The notes: generated by a model from the sequence alone, not told the origin. 64,000 nucleotides of DNA from Methanococcoides orientis (GCF_021184045.1 NZ_CP073710.1:744001-808000), one strand, 5' to 3'. Shown: positions 29,864 through 40,722, numbered from the stretch's first letter. Program-made: numbers and translations.

Positions 29864-31537
29864 TCAGTTTGTTGCCTTATCGTGATCACGTATCTCGACA
29901 CGTCTTATCTTACCACTGATGGTCTTTGGAAGCTCATCCACGAATTCCACAGCTCTTGGATACTTATAAGGCGCAGTGGCTTTCTTGACATGGTCCTGCA
30001 ACTCTTTCTTAAGCTCATCACTTGCTTCATAGCCTTTGGCAAGAACAATGGTCGCCTTGACGATCTGGCCACGAACAGGGTCCGGTACGCCGGTAATAGC
30101 ACATTCAAGTACAGAAGGATGCTCTATCAGTGCACTCTCGACCTCGAAAGGACCGATCTTGTAACCGGAGCTCTTAATGATATCATCAGATCTTCCGATG
30201 AACCAGAAATAACCATCCTCATCTTTCCATGCCATGTCACCGGTATGATAATAGCCATCATGCCAAGTGGCTTTTGTTTTCTCCTCATCTGCACGATATC
30301 CGGCAAAAAGACCTACTGGTTTGCCGCTGGAAGTATTGATAACGATCTCTCCTTCCTCACCGGAATCACAGAGCTTCCCGTCAAGGTTGAGCAACTGGAT
30401 ATCGTATTCAGGTGATGGTTTTCCCATGGATCCAGGCTTTGGTTCCATCCACGGATAGGTTGCGATTGTTACCACACTCTCGGTCTGGCCAAAACCTTCC
30501 ATGAGTTTCAGTCCTGTGAACTCAAGGAACCTTTCATACACTTCAGGATTCAATGGCTCACCGGCAACTACACAGTACTCAAGGCTGCTGAAATCATACT
30601 GTGAAAGGTCTTCTTTGATGAGGAACCTGTAGATCGTAGGCGGTGCACAGAATGTTGTCACACCATATTTGCTGGCTTTCTCAAGCATGTTCTTTGCATT
30701 GAAACGCTCATAGTCATAGACAAAGACAGCAGTGCCACAGATCCATTGGCCGTAGAGCTTACCCCATACGCATTTTGCCCAACCGGAATCTGCAACTGTA
30801 AGGTGTAACCCGTCGTCCATCACGTTCTGCCAGTACTTAGCAGTGATTATGTGGCCAAGTGGATAAGCGAAATCATGCTGGACCATTTTTGGCAGACCGG
30901 TTGTTCCGGATGAGAAATACAAAAGGGAAATATCATCGTTATTGGTTGCTTCATCGCCTTCAGGTCTGGTAAAATCCTCAGAAGCTTCTTCAAGTTCCTT
31001 TTTGAAATTGATCCATCCTTCTTTCTCAACATTAAGGACGGCTTTGTGAAGCAGGACATCCTCATACCCTTTGTGAGCTTCATCGATGTAACCCATGAGA
31101 CCTTCATCGTCTGCACTTACTACCATCTTGATCTTTGCAAGTTCAATACGATAGGTCACATCCTTGGTTGTCAGCATGTGAGTTGCAGGAAGAGTAACAG
31201 CACCGATCTTGTGCAGAGCAAGGATACAGATCCAGAACTCGTACCTACCCTTCAAGGTCAGCATTACAACATCGCCTTTCTCGATGCCATATTTTCTGAA
31301 GAGGTTTGCAGCTTTATCGCTGTAGTATTTCAGGTCCCTGAAATTATAGATAAGTTCTTCACCATCATCATCGCACCATACAAGCGCTCTTTTCTCAGGT
31401 TGTTCCTTTGCATATCTATCGACCACATCGTATGCGAAATTAAAGTTCTCGGGGATCTTTATCTTAAAGTTCTCCTTGTAGTCATCATACGATTCGAATT
31501 CTGTGCGTGAAACATATTCTTCTAAAAAAGATGACAT
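29864..31537 (-). CDS. AMP-forming acyl-CoA synthetase (medium-chain/acetyl-CoA synthetase family)
   Basis: 557 aa from ATG 31537, which has GGTG upstream; ATG 31555 would add six residues but has no site. ANL superfamily: [18 protein letters not shown] (P-loop), GFGQTESVV, the hinge [23 protein letters not shown] and the catalytic Lys in [15 protein letters not shown] at the C-terminus. It activates a fatty, branched or aromatic acid to its CoA thioester through an acyl-AMP. Next to a 2-oxoacid oxidoreductase this suits re-assimilation: acid to acyl-CoA, then reductive carboxylation to a 2-oxoacid for amino-acid synthesis. That pathway link is inference. Confidence 0.92.
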   Translation of the reverse strand: MSSFLEEYVSRTEFESYDDYKENFKIKIPENFNFAYDVVDRYAKEQPEKRALVWCDDDGEELIYNFRDLKYYSDKAANLFRKYGIEKGDVVMLTLKGRYEFWICILALHKIGAVTLPATHMLTTKDVTYRIELAKIKMVVSADDEGLMGYIDEAHKGYEDVLLHKAVLNVEKEGWINFKKELEEASEDFTRPEGDEATNNDDISLLYFSSGTTGLPKMVQHDFAYPLGHIITAKYWQNVMDDGLHLTVADSGWAKCVWGKLYGQWICGTAVFVYDYERFNAKNMLEKASKYGVTTFCAPPTIYRFLIKEDLSQYDFSSLEYCVVAGEPLNPEVYERFLEFTGLKLMEGFGQTESVVTIATYPWMEPKPGSMGKPSPEYDIQLLNLDGKLCDSGEEGEIVINTSSGKPVGLFAGYRADEEKTKATWHDGYYHTGDMAWKDEDGYFWFIGRSDDIIKSSGYKIGPFEVESALIEHPSVLECAITGVPDPVRGQIVKATIVLAKGYEASDELKKELQDHVKKATAPYKYPRAVEFVDELPKTISGKIRRVEIRDHDKATN

Positions 31538-31598
31538 ATTTACACCGTTTTCCATTTCTAATAGATCAATTCTTAAATTTGGATCAAATTTATGTTTT

Positions 31599-32153
31599 TC
31601 AGACTATCATAGCCAGGAACTTTGCAGGTTTATCCCCAAGGGCTTCCATTGCATGACCATAGCTGGAATCAAAATAGATGGAATCTCCTTCCTCAAGAAC
31701 GATCTCGTTGTCATGTATCTTTACTTTTAAGGTACCTTCAAGAACAAGATCGAACTCCTGTCCAGGGTGGGAATTCATGGAATTATTAGCATCTGTTGAT
31801 CCTGCTTCAACCTCAACAAGGAAAGTCTCTGCCTTTTTGTGTATGAAATTTGGCGCAAGGTTCTGATATTTGTAAGCCTCTCTTCTTTCAACAGTTGGTC
31901 CCTTGTCCTTCCTGGTAACAGTAAAGATATGCATGCGTGGTTCTTCGCCGGTTAAAAGTAATGTCATATCAACTTTCAGGAACTGTGCGATCTCAAAAAG
32001 TATGCTGGCAGGAATATCGGCTTCACCTGTATCATACTGCTGATAGGTTTCAACAGGGATATTCAGATAATTTGCCATTTCTTCTGCACTGATTTCTGAC
32101 AGCTCGCGCAATTCATGGATACGTGACGAGATTTCCTTTATTTTTTCCTGCAT
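31599..32153 (-). CDS. XRE-type HTH regulator with C-terminal cupin domain
   Basis: 184 aa. N-terminal helix-turn-helix ([31 protein letters not shown], residues 15-50), then a cupin barrel (about 95-180) with [18 protein letters not shown] and [22 protein letters not shown]-cupin proteins bind a small ligand in the barrel. It lies directly upstream of the acyl-CoA synthetase on the same strand, so it probably controls the acyl-CoA/2-oxoacid genes in response to an acid or CoA ester. The domain call is firm and the target inferred. Confidence 0.93.
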   Translation of the reverse strand: MQEKIKEISSRIHELRELSEISAEEMANYLNIPVETYQQYDTGEADIPASILFEIAQFLKVDMTLLLTGEEPRMHIFTVTRKDKGPTVERREAYKYQNLAPNFIHKKAETFLVEVEAGSTDANNSMNSHPGQEFDLVLEGTLKVKIHDNEIVLEEGDSIYFDSSYGHAMEALGDKPAKFLAMIV

Positions 32154-32337
32154 GATATCAACTTTAATTGGTTAATAAGGAAGATACTTACAAAATAAAA
32201 TAGAATTTTGAAAGAAACAATATTCAAGCAACTTAACTTGATATTGCGATCCTTTTTCGTATTTTAACATACAGGAAGTTAAAAAAGGTAGTGGGTGCCA
32301 TGTTAACACATGACACAATCGGAATGTCGGGAATAAA

Positions 32338-33669
32338 TTATTCAGTCAGACCAATACCAATTGAGTATTCAAAGTTCTCTGTGTTGTGTGGCATGATCTC
32401 GAGTGTCCAATCACCGACACCACCATCGACAATATATGTCTCTGAATATCCGGTAGATCCCTGCTGGTAGACATCAGTTTGTTCCGTATCTTCAGTCATC
32501 ACAGATTCAACTTCCATGTAGCTGCTGGCAGCTTCATCCATTGCCATCAAGTAAGGACCAGGATACTGCTGTCCAAGATTGACAGACCCCCTGTAGCTTG
32601 TGCTCACAAGTACCGGCCTCACATCTCCTTTTGCGTTCTTCAATACAATATCAAAGGAAGGTGTTGTAGAAGATGTGCTGCTGCTACCATAGTTGTAGTC
32701 CGTTGAGAATACCTTGATAGTGATAGGATCATCAGTCCTTGCGCTGAAAGTTGTTGTGAATGGTTCTTCGGGCTGTTGCCAGACATCGAAGTTCATGCTT
32801 ACCTTCTGGCTCCATTCGGTGATGGTCCTGTCATCGATGTTCAGGTTGATCATTCCATTGATACTTCCTTCTGCATCAGCCGGGATCTTCACATTTACCT
32901 TCACAACAGCTTTCTCTCCTGGTTTGATAACAGAAGGTGCTGTGATGGTCACATCTTTCTCATCAAGAGAGACCTGTGAACTGTATCTGTACCATTCATC
33001 CTCGATCTCTTCAAATTCAGGGTTGATAGAAATTGCCTTGTCACCAACGTTCTTGAGCTTGATGCTATACTCATACTCAGCACCTGCTTCCACGCGGTCA
33101 CTGATGTATGAATTGAATATCTCCATATTTGGTGGCAACCATACATTTACTGAAAGTTCGAGCGCTCCGTTGTAACCAGGATACAGGGAAGCAATATCTC
33201 CCTCAAGACCGCTAAAGAAGACGTTTGCACTGTAGTGGCCAAGTTCAGCATCTTCAGGAACTGCTACCTTGATCATGAACTCCTGCTTTTCGCCAGTCTC
33301 CATTTCAGCCTTTGCAGGTGAAATAGTAACCCATTCATCATCAAGTTCATTATCGCTGTAGAACTGTGGTACAAGGTAAGGCTTAACTGTCATTGTCTCT
33401 TCACCGTGGTTGTAGAGCACAACAGTTACTTCCTCTGACTCACCGGGTTTTATTGTAAGATATGAATATCCCGGATTAACATAGAGAGGAACGACCTCTC
33501 GTGCAGCTTCAGGATATATCATATCCTGGTAATACCCATCAGCAGCGATCTTTTCAGCTATCAGTACAGGCTCTTCGGCAACCGGCTCAGAGATGGCAAC
33601 AGCAACACCTGCTGCTGTCATGCTGAGCAACAGCAGACCGAGTGTAACAAATGCGAAATATTTCTTCAT
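32338..33669 (-). CDS. Secreted NEW3/COG1470-like surface protein
   Basis: 443 aa from ATG 33669, chosen for its AGGAG site and because the signal peptide starts there (KKYFAFVTLGLLLLSMTAAG). After the signal, repeated immunoglobulin-like NEW3-type domains are seen: TIKPGESEEVTVVLYNHGEE, KQEFMIKVAVPEDAELGHYS, YSIKLKNVGDKAISINPEF and KPGEKAVVKVNVKIPADAEG. A C-terminal beta region (DWTLEIMPHNTENFEYSIG) resembles a pre-peptidase C-terminal domain. No membrane anchor follows, so it is secreted or wall-associated. The role, perhaps adhesion or envelope structure, is unknown. It stands alone. Confidence 0.8.
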   Translation of the reverse strand: MKKYFAFVTLGLLLLSMTAAGVAVAISEPVAEEPVLIAEKIAADGYYQDMIYPEAAREVVPLYVNPGYSYLTIKPGESEEVTVVLYNHGEETMTVKPYLVPQFYSDNELDDEWVTISPAKAEMETGEKQEFMIKVAVPEDAELGHYSANVFFSGLEGDIASLYPGYNGALELSVNVWLPPNMEIFNSYISDRVEAGAEYEYSIKLKNVGDKAISINPEFEEIEDEWYRYSSQVSLDEKDVTITAPSVIKPGEKAVVKVNVKIPADAEGSINGMINLNIDDRTITEWSQKVSMNFDVWQQPEEPFTTTFSARTDDPITIKVFSTDYNYGSSSTSSTTPSFDIVLKNAKGDVRPVLVSTSYRGSVNLGQQYPGPYLMAMDEAASSYMEVESVMTEDTEQTDVYQQGSTGYSETYIVDGGVGDWTLEIMPHNTENFEYSIGIGLTE

Positions 33670-33842
33670 ATTAATTTCTCCTTTATGATCGTGATTGTGA
33701 TCGTCTTTCGACATGTTACAATATGAGTTAGACTTATTAAAGAATTGTCTAAACTTCAAATTGATTCGTAGTTATCAAATTAAGAAAAAAAAGAGTAGCA
33801 TGCTTAGAACATGCCACTTACTTAATTAATTGCTGATAATCA

Positions 33843-33899
33843 GTTGATCGTTTGGTAGATCAATCAATTAACTAATGATCTATCAACCAATCGATTAAC
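33843..33899 (-). terminator. Long imperfect hairpin after copA
   Basis: GTTGATCGTTTGGTAGATCA pairs imperfectly with TGATCTATCAACCAATCGATTAAC around an AT-rich loop. It lies between the copA stop and the upstream end of the secreted-protein gene, where a copA terminator is expected. Confidence 0.45.
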
Positions 33900-33909
33900 T
33901 GATATTCCA

Positions 33910-36693
33910 TCATTTTATTCTGCTTCTTTTCATCAGCAGTGAATTCGTCACAACAGATACCGAGCTCATTGCCATGAAAGCTGCTGCCATTGCAGGAGTG
34001 ACAAGTACCTGATGAAATACCGGATAAAGGAAACCTGCAGCGATCGGGATACCAAGGCTGTTGTACCCAAAGGCCCAGAACAGGTTCTGCTTTATCTTTC
34101 TCATGGTCAGGCGGCTTAAGCGCAGGGAAGCTACTACATCAAGCAGGTCGTTCCTGATAAGGACGATCTGTGCTGACTCAATAGCCACATCTGTACCGGC
34201 TCCCATGGCGATCCCTACTTCCGCCTGGGTAAGTGCAGGTGCATCATTGATACCGTCACCGACCATTGCAACGGTCTTTCCTTCATCCTGAAGTTTCTTG
34301 ACCTCAGCGGCTTTGTCTTCGGGTAACACCTCAGAAAGAACGCGATCAATACCCGCTTTAGATGCAATAGCTGATGCGGTCCTGCTGTTATCTCCTGTGA
34401 TCATCACAACCTCAAGTCCCATTTCCTTGAGCCTGGAAACAGCTTCTATGGAATTTGCCTTGAGAGTATCTGCTACCGCGACGATACCAGTTGCATTGCC
34501 ATCAACCGAGACCAGCATAGCGGTCTTACCCTGATGTTCAAGTTCTTCAAGCTTGCCGGTAAGGGAAGATACGTCAACATTGCTGTCAGCCATGAGCTTT
34601 CGGGTACCAAGTAGTACCTTATGCTCTTTGATAACTGCTTTTACGCCATGTCCCGGGATGGAATCAAAGGATGATACATCCAGTATGGGGACGTTATTGT
34701 CCACAGCAGCGTTCACGATAGCTTCACCCAGAGGATGTTCTGATCCCTTTTCTGCAGTAGCTGCAAGGGAAAGTACATCATCTTCTGTGTGTCCGCCAAA
34801 AGCGACAATATCAGTTAGTACAGGTTTTCCTTCTGTCAGCGTACCTGTCTTGTCAAATATGATAGTATTGATCTTGCGGCTGACCTCAAGTGCTTCACCG
34901 CCCTTGATAAGTATACCATTTTCGGCTCCCTTGCCGGTACCTACCATTATGGCTACCGGAGTTGCAAGTCCCACAGCACAGGGACAGGATATAACAAGGA
35001 CCGTTATCCCGATCAGAAGAGAGAACAGGAAGGGACTTGTGATAACAGAATACTGTGCAACGTCGAACATGTTGTATCCGATAAAGAGCCAGAACAGGAA
35101 TGAAAGCAAAGCAATTATTATAACTGCGACAATGAAGCGACCGGCAACAAAGTCAGCTATTCTCTGGATCGGTGCTTTGGATGTCTGTGCATCTTCTACC
35201 AGCTTGATTATCTGTGAAAGTGCAGTATCAGCACCTACTTTGGTAGCCTCGAACCTGAAAGAACCAGTACCGTTTACAGTAGCACCGATGACCTGGTCAC
35301 CAATATTCTTCTCAACCGGAATGCTCTCACCGGTGATCATTGACTCGTCAATGGAAGATGAACCTTCAGTAACGATACCATCCACTGGTAGCTTCTCTCC
35401 CGGTCTGACAACAACAATATCCCCTGTGACCACATCTTCCACAGCTACTTCGGTCTCCTCTCCATTTCTGATAACCCTGGCTGTCCTTGCCTGTAATCCG
35501 ATGAGCTTCCTGATGGCTTCAGATGTTCTGCCTCTTGCCTTTGCTTCAATGTAACGTCCAAAGGTTATGAAGGTGATCAGCATTGCAGCTGTATCGAAGA
35601 AAGTATGTTGGTATCCTGGACCAAGATCAATGACTCCTGTCACAACACTGATCGTGTAAGCAGCACCAGTACCAGTTGCAATAAGAAGGTTCATATCAGC
35701 AGAACCGTGTAGGAGCCCTTTGTATGCACCAACAAAGTACTGTCTTCCGGGGAAAGCCATTACTATGGTAGTAAGAACAAAAAGTACACCTCTGTCAGCA
35801 AGGATAGGAGGCACAAAATAAAGATACTGTGGGAACCCGGCACTCATTCCACCAAGCATTATCGGAATTGTCAACAGGAAAGCAATAAGCAGATTGTTTC
35901 TCTGGTGAGTGATTTCAAGGTCCCTTGCAGCCTGTTCGCGATCAGCGGGTCTGCCCTCCTTCTTAATGGATGCAGTATAACCAATATTATCTATTGCTTT
36001 AAGCATCTCAGCTACAGAAACCTTTGAGGAATCATATTCAGCATGTGCACTTGACATTGGGAAATTCACACTGGCACTGCTTACACCATCAAGCTTGCGG
36101 AGAGCACGTTCGATGTTATTTGCACAGGCGGCACATGTCATTCCTCCTACATCAAAGTTGACCTCATCCTTCAGTACGCCATAGCCTGTATCTACGATCG
36201 TTTCTTCAAGTCTGTTAGTGTTTATCAGATTCGGGTCATACGTCACGGATGCTTTTTCAAGCGGAAGATTGACAGTCGCCGAAAGGACACCGGGCTGTTT
36301 CTTCAACGCATCCTCTATGCGCAATGCACAGGCTGCACACGTCATACCTGTAACTTTCAATGTGGAATCAGTGGGTACTTCAGCGGTCTCTCCTGCCTTC
36401 TCTTCTGTTGTGGTTTCAGTTGTAGCCTTAGTTGAAGTTTCAATTGAACTTTCTGCAAGTGTTTCTGCTGTATCATCTGAATCGCTGCCTTTGTCTGTCT
36501 CATAGCCGGCATCTTCGACTGCCTGCCTGATCTCATTAAGGGTCACTTTTTCAGGATCAAAACTAACAGTAGCATTGTTCTCCTCAAGGTTTACCTCTAC
36601 ATCTTCCACACCTTCAAGAGAAGATATTGCTTTTGTAACTCTGTCATGGCAATGCATACAGGTCATTCCATGGACATAGATCGTGACTTTCAT
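33910..36693 (-). CDS. copA: Copper-exporting P1B-type ATPase
   Basis: 927 aa. Three N-terminal HMA metal-binding domains with GMTCMHC (residue 9), GMTCAAC (about 115) and GMTCAAC (about 190). Between the first and second HMA is an acidic Thr/Ser/Glu linker of about 40 residues. Then eight membrane helices with the ion-binding SCPCAVG, the phosphorylated Asp in DKTGTLTEG, the HP motif in SEHPLGEA and the hinge [10 protein letters not shown]. It exports Cu+ from the cytosol using ATP. A GGTGTGAT site precedes the ATG. copZ lies 128 nt upstream on the same strand. CPC plus MxCxxC make copper (or silver) specificity near certain. Confidence 0.97.
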   Translation of the reverse strand: MKVTIYVHGMTCMHCHDRVTKAISSLEGVEDVEVNLEENNATVSFDPEKVTLNEIRQAVEDAGYETDKGSDSDDTAETLAESSIETSTKATTETTTEEKAGETAEVPTDSTLKVTGMTCAACALRIEDALKKQPGVLSATVNLPLEKASVTYDPNLINTNRLEETIVDTGYGVLKDEVNFDVGGMTCAACANNIERALRKLDGVSSASVNFPMSSAHAEYDSSKVSVAEMLKAIDNIGYTASIKKEGRPADREQAARDLEITHQRNNLLIAFLLTIPIMLGGMSAGFPQYLYFVPPILADRGVLFVLTTIVMAFPGRQYFVGAYKGLLHGSADMNLLIATGTGAAYTISVVTGVIDLGPGYQHTFFDTAAMLITFITFGRYIEAKARGRTSEAIRKLIGLQARTARVIRNGEETEVAVEDVVTGDIVVVRPGEKLPVDGIVTEGSSSIDESMITGESIPVEKNIGDQVIGATVNGTGSFRFEATKVGADTALSQIIKLVEDAQTSKAPIQRIADFVAGRFIVAVIIIALLSFLFWLFIGYNMFDVAQYSVITSPFLFSLLIGITVLVISCPCAVGLATPVAIMVGTGKGAENGILIKGGEALEVSRKINTIIFDKTGTLTEGKPVLTDIVAFGGHTEDDVLSLAATAEKGSEHPLGEAIVNAAVDNNVPILDVSSFDSIPGHGVKAVIKEHKVLLGTRKLMADSNVDVSSLTGKLEELEHQGKTAMLVSVDGNATGIVAVADTLKANSIEAVSRLKEMGLEVVMITGDNSRTASAIASKAGIDRVLSEVLPEDKAAEVKKLQDEGKTVAMVGDGINDAPALTQAEVGIAMGAGTDVAIESAQIVLIRNDLLDVVASLRLSRLTMRKIKQNLFWAFGYNSLGIPIAAGFLYPVFHQVLVTPAMAAAFMAMSSVSVVTNSLLMKRSRIK

Positions 36694-36821
36694 ATTATCA
36701 CACCAAAAGAATAAAAATAATTAGGTTTGTTTGTTTATCCATTTGTCTTTCAATCAACACTTTTAGTGCTGTCAGGTATCAAAAGCTAAAGTTTATAGGA
36801 TCAAGGTAATATCAAGCAAGG

Positions 36822-37025
36822 TCATGCCTTGTATCCTGCATCATTGACTGCTTTTTTAATTGTATCAAGATCTGCTGTTTTTGGATCATAGGAAACATTT
36901 GCTTCTCCTTTTTCAAGATCGACCTCAACAGAAGATACACCTTCAACTCCTGATATTGCTTTTGTAACCGCCATCTGGCAATGTCCACAGGACATACCTT
37001 CTACTTTTATAGTTGTTTCAACCAT
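36822..37025 (-). CDS. copZ: Copper chaperone (single HMA domain)
   Basis: 67 aa, the standard length of CopZ/Atx1. One ferredoxin-like HMA domain with the Cu-binding GMSCGHCQMAV near residue 10 and a KAVNDAGYKA end. It carries Cu+ to the HMA domains of CopA encoded downstream. The first HMA of that CopA (GMTCMHC) is close to it in sequence. The promoter region upstream holds paired GTTAAC boxes. Confidence 0.94.
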   Translation of the reverse strand: MVETTIKVEGMSCGHCQMAVTKAISGVEGVSSVEVDLEKGEANVSYDPKTADLDTIKKAVNDAGYKA

Positions 37026-37120
37026 TTTTTAACTCCCATAACAAAATGCGCAATTATTAGATTAATACTTTTTCCAATATTTTCATGTTGGCGCAAACTA
37101 CTTAAAGTGTCAGCCGGTTA

Positions 37121-37135
37121 GTTAACGCCGTTAAC
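37121..37135. promoter_or_regulatory. Paired GTTAAC boxes between copZ and nadA
   Basis: GTTAAC-GCC-GTTAAC lies in the 243-nt divergent region between copZ and nadA. Two copies of a self-complementary hexamer 9 bp apart look like a dimer operator. A half-site version, GTTAACGGCG, occurs near 52967. Which gene it controls is unknown. Confidence 0.35.
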
Positions 37136-37268
37136 ATACTTAAATATAACATCCATAAATGCTACCCATATTTATAAAAACGAAAAAGCACAATTTGGTA
37201 TAATTATCCTCATAACTATTCAAGAAGTTTAGTGTTCTATATAATATAAATTATGATGTGGTGAGAAT

Positions 37269-38189
37269 ATGCAGGAAATGAAAGATATAATTGACAGGAT
37301 AAATACCCTGAAAGCTGAACATAATGCGGTTATCCTCGCCCACAATTACCAGCGTCCCGAAGTACAGGACATTGCAGATTTTACAGGAGATTCACTTGGG
37401 CTTAGCCAGCAGGCCGTCGCTACCAATGCCGATGTGATCGTATTTTGTGGCGTAGACTTTATGGCTGAAAGCGCTGCAATACTCAGCCCGGAAAAGACCG
37501 TACTTCTACCTGAAAAAGATGCAGGCTGTCCGATGGCCGAGATGGTCGATGTGATCTCCCTGGACGATGTAAAGCAGGAGCACCCCGATGCAGCGGTGGT
37601 CTGTTATGTGAACTCCTCTGCCGAGATCAAGGCCCAGAGCGATATCTGCTGTACATCCGCAAATGCAATTGATGTAGTGAACTCCCTTGAAGAGGATGAG
37701 ATCATCTTTGTCCCTGACAAGAACCTCGGGACTTACGTTTCACATTTCACCGACAAGAAGATCATTACATGGGAAGGCTTCTGCCCAACCCATCACCAGA
37801 TGCGTGCAGATGATGTCATCAAGGCAAAAGAAGAGCATCCTGATGCCCTGTTCCTCGCACACCCGGAATGCAGGACAGAGGTCCTTGACCTTGCAGATGA
37901 GGTCTTAAGCACTACCGGTATACTCAACTATGCTAAAAGCTCGGATGCGAAAGAGTTCATCATTGGTACTGAGAATGGGCTGCTCCACAGGCTAAGGAAA
38001 GAGAACCCTAATAAGAAGTTCTATTACCTGTCCGAATTTACGATCTGCCCTAACATGAAGATCACTACCCTCGAATCAGTGCTTAATGCACTTGTGAACA
38101 TGGAATATGTGATCACCGTGCCTGAAGATACAAGGCTCAAAGCAAAAGAGGCACTTGACAGGATGCTTGCGGTAAAACGCACGATGTAA
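37269..38189 (+). CDS. nadA: Quinolinate synthase A
   Basis: 306 aa, the usual archaeal length. It condenses iminoaspartate with dihydroxyacetone phosphate to quinolinate for NAD synthesis and carries a [4Fe-4S] cluster. Motifs: [20 protein letters not shown] near the N-terminus, [24 protein letters not shown] with the first ligand Cys, and the C-terminal [18 protein letters not shown] with another ligand Cys; CNxxAE-like CCTSANA lies between. A GTGGTGAG site precedes the ATG. It is transcribed alone and divergently from copZ; nadB and nadC are not in the window. Confidence 0.97.
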   Translation: MQEMKDIIDRINTLKAEHNAVILAHNYQRPEVQDIADFTGDSLGLSQQAVATNADVIVFCGVDFMAESAAILSPEKTVLLPEKDAGCPMAEMVDVISLDDVKQEHPDAAVVCYVNSSAEIKAQSDICCTSANAIDVVNSLEEDEIIFVPDKNLGTYVSHFTDKKIITWEGFCPTHHQMRADDVIKAKEEHPDALFLAHPECRTEVLDLADEVLSTTGILNYAKSSDAKEFIIGTENGLLHRLRKENPNKKFYYLSEFTICPNMKITTLESVLNALVNMEYVITVPEDTRLKAKEALDRMLAVKRTM

Positions 38190-38204
38190 TATTAATGAAA
38201 ATAT

Positions 38205-38240
38205 AGCCTGAAACTGAACAATATGTCAGTTCAGGCTTTT
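38205..38240 (+). terminator. Terminator of nadA
   Basis: AGCCTGAAACTGA and TCAGTTCAGGCT form a 12-bp stem with a one-base bulge and end directly in TTTT, 16 nt after the stop codon. A textbook stem-loop. Confidence 0.75.
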
Positions 38241-38331
38241 CATAGCTTATTTTATCTCTTTGATTTTCTGTGAACCTATTTTTTAGTTAATAGTCCACCT
38301 TTACATTAACTGAATATGTTCCAAAGACATT

Positions 38332-38796
38332 TTAGCGATTCATTCCTCCATTACTACCGGATCCGCCGCCACCTCCCATACCTCTGCCGGCTCCTCCGGA
38401 CCTACCACGTCCCCCCATTCCCCGACCGGGTGCAGCCATAGATGCATGTGCTTCTGCTGTGGGGGCAGATGTTTCCTGTAACTTACCTTCTTTGTACTGG
38501 GCGATCGCATCGGTAATTGAACCATTAGCTCCTGCCATTACCTTAATTCCAGCTGCGGAAAGGATCGGAAAGGCATTAGGACCAACTTTGCCGGTAAGGA
38601 GAACATTGATTCCTTTGTCAGAAATGATCTGGGCAGCCTGTATTCCTGCTCCGCCAGATGCAGAAGCTGCCGCGTTATCAACTGCTTTGAATTCCATTGT
38701 TTCCGGATCGACAAGAACAAAGTACGGGCATCTTCCAAAACGTGAATCCATTGCTGCATTAATATCTTTATCTGTAGCTGTTACACATATCTTCAT
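38332..38796 (-). CDS. NifX/NafY-family (dinitrogenase iron-molybdenum cofactor) protein with Gly/Arg tail
   Basis: 154 aa from ATG 38796, which has GAGGAGATAAT before it. Residues 1-105 are the compact NifB/NifX/NafY metallocluster-binding fold: MKICVTATDKDINAAMDSRFGRCPYFVLV and GAGIQAAQIISDKGINVLLTGKVG. Such stand-alone archaeal proteins bind Fe-S or metal clusters but not necessarily for nitrogen fixation. The last 35 residues are glycine- and arginine-rich (repeats of GRGMGG, RSGG), an unstructured tail that may bind nucleic acid or metal. No nif genes are near. Role unknown. Confidence 0.88.
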   Translation of the reverse strand: MKICVTATDKDINAAMDSRFGRCPYFVLVDPETMEFKAVDNAAASASGGAGIQAAQIISDKGINVLLTGKVGPNAFPILSAAGIKVMAGANGSITDAIAQYKEGKLQETSAPTAEAHASMAAPGRGMGGRGRSGGAGRGMGGGGGSGSNGGMNR

Positions 38797-38973
38797 ATTA
38801 TCTCCTCGTTTACATTTTTTCTTTATTGTATATAACACAAATGAGAGTAAATATATAAACATTGCGGGAAATGAATATATATTTACACACCTATGAGAGA
38901 TTATATTCTGTTTAATGATAAGAGGTAAATGAAATTTCATCCTCGATAAAAGTAAAAATTTAGAGGTATAAAC

Positions 38974-39675
38974 GTGGATTATGCGAAAATGAGTGAGAAG
39001 CTTATTGAGGCACTGGAACTTAATGGAAAACCAGTGGCAATATCATTGTTAAAGAGAGAAAAGGACATTCCAGAAGGTCTGGTAAAGACCGAAGTACCAA
39101 GAAGATATTGTCAGATGCTTCAGGATGCCAGGTTCGATAATAAGGTCACTTTTGCTACTATGGATGAGCATGCCTGCAAAGGTGGTGCTGCAGCCATAGG
39201 ATTGCAGGACTATCCTGACAAGATCAAAAGTGGAGAACTGTATTTTGATAAACTTGGAAAGGAAATATCCCTTAGTGTAGCCAAGCGTGTTGTAGACAAA
39301 ATGCCAAGACCTGAACCCGGATCAACCGTTGCTACCATCGTTGCTCCACTGGACAGCACACCAACAAAACCTGATATTATTATAGTGATCGGAAACACAC
39401 TTGTAGCCAGAAGGATCGCACATTCTGTTATCTACAGACGTGGTGGCCGTATGAATGCAAACTTTGCTGGTATCCAGTCCACATGTGCTGATGCTACCGG
39501 TTCACCTTACACCACAGGAGAAGTTAACATTTCCATCGGATGCGATGGTGCTGCTAAGAATGCAGGACTCAAGGACAATGAGATGGTTGTAGGTATTCCT
39601 GAAGAACAACTTGTGGACATCACTAATATTCTGGAAATGAAAGCCGTTGCATGGAATGACTGGATGAGATCATAA
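38974..39675 (+). CDS. DUF169 protein, first copy
   Basis: 233 aa from a GTG start (TAGAGGT 6 nt upstream). DUF169 (COG2043): CQMLQDARF with a conserved Cys, DEHACKGGAAAIGL with a conserved Cys-Lys-Gly-Gly, and the Gly-rich FAGIQSTCADAT near residue 165 followed by SIGCDGAAKNAGL. Four cysteines recur in both copies, so a bound metal or Fe-S cluster is plausible. The family is widespread in methanogens and unsolved. A second, diverged copy follows at 39913, with its own promoter. Possible links to reductive C1 metabolism are guesswork. Confidence 0.88.
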   Translation: MDYAKMSEKLIEALELNGKPVAISLLKREKDIPEGLVKTEVPRRYCQMLQDARFDNKVTFATMDEHACKGGAAAIGLQDYPDKIKSGELYFDKLGKEISLSVAKRVVDKMPRPEPGSTVATIVAPLDSTPTKPDIIIVIGNTLVARRIAHSVIYRRGGRMNANFAGIQSTCADATGSPYTTGEVNISIGCDGAAKNAGLKDNEMVVGIPEEQLVDITNILEMKAVAWNDWMRS

Positions 39676-39781
39676 ATTTTATCTTATCCTTTGTCTTAGT
39701 TTTTTTATGAATGTTAATAAAATGAAATTGCATGAAAAAGAGAAGTAACCCTCATTTTTCCAGAATTGTTAAATAGCAAAG

Positions 39782-39791
39782 CTTATATAAA
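39782..39791 (+). promoter_or_regulatory. TATA box of the second DUF169 gene
   Basis: CTTATATAAA, about 120 nt before the ATG at 39913, implies a leader of around 95 nt. The second DUF169 gene is thus a separate transcript. Confidence 0.5.
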
Positions 39792-39912
39792 ATCAGTTGT
39801 GTACACTTATAACACAACCGAAATAAACCGTATTAGTGACTATCAAAAGCACTGCTAACAAAGAGAAAGTTGTTATAAGCAGTCATATCGAATATAATAC
39901 AGAGTGATCAAA

Positions 39913-40596
39913 ATGGACATCAAGGAAATAAATGAATTTGGAAAGCAGTTGACCGAAAAGCTCAACCTCAAGACAAAACCTGTTGCAGTCTCACTTATTC
40001 CGGAAGGTCATGATATCCCTGAAGGTATCGAAAGAATTGATGAGACCACAAGACACTGCCAGATGGTAGACACTGTCAGGAAGACCGGTAAGCAGTTCTA
40101 TTCCCTAGCAGATGACCAGATGTGTAAGGGTGGATCTTCAGTAATGGGCTTGCAGGAAATGCCACACAAGCTGGCTATCGGTGACACCTACTATAACCTC
40201 AAGCGTTTCAGCACCATCAATGCAGCAAGACGTACAATGGAAAAGGTAACAAAGGTAGAAGCAGGAACCACAAAAGCAGTCGTATACGGACCACTTGAGA
40301 CAGCAACTTTCAATCCTGATGTTGTCGTTATCGTAACCTCACCAAAACAGGTCATGCAGCTTTCCCAGGCATTGCTCTTCAAGTTCGGTGGCAGGGTAGA
40401 AGCAAGCTTTGCAGGTATCCAGAGTGTCTGTGCAGACGGCGTTGCTCTTCCATACAAGGAAGGTAAGATCAGTGTAACAGTCGGATGCGGAGGAAGCAGG
40501 AAATTCGCAAACATCGCTGATGACGAAATGATCATAGGAATCCCTGTAGAAAGGCTCCACGACCTTGTGGAAGCTGTGAATGAGATGTTCGCCTGA
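39913..40596 (+). CDS. DUF169 protein, second copy
   Basis: 227 aa from ATG 39913 with GAGTGATC just upstream; an in-frame GTG at 39904 is less likely. It is about one-third identical to the first copy along its whole length: RHCQMVDTVRK, DDQMCKGGSSVMGLQEMP, FAGIQSVCADGVALPY, VGCGGSRKFANI. The same cysteines are kept. The duplication with separate promoters suggests two related activities under different control, for instance different ligands. Family function is unknown. Confidence 0.88.
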   Translation: MDIKEINEFGKQLTEKLNLKTKPVAVSLIPEGHDIPEGIERIDETTRHCQMVDTVRKTGKQFYSLADDQMCKGGSSVMGLQEMPHKLAIGDTYYNLKRFSTINAARRTMEKVTKVEAGTTKAVVYGPLETATFNPDVVVIVTSPKQVMQLSQALLFKFGGRVEASFAGIQSVCADGVALPYKEGKISVTVGCGGSRKFANIADDEMIIGIPVERLHDLVEAVNEMFA

Positions 40597-40722
40597 ACAT
40601 CTCTTTCTTACATCTCTTTTTCTTAAATTTAACTTCAATTTTTTTAAAAATCAATTTCTATATCACATACTCAATCTTTCATACACTTTTAATTGAATAT
40701 ATTCAACAATCGGTTCTTTCGA

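Noticed and set aside
34553-35554. Long plus-strand open frame opposite copA
   Set aside because: It is a mirror of the copA coding strand, with Ser/Ile-rich shadow composition and no ribosome site; copA is secure.
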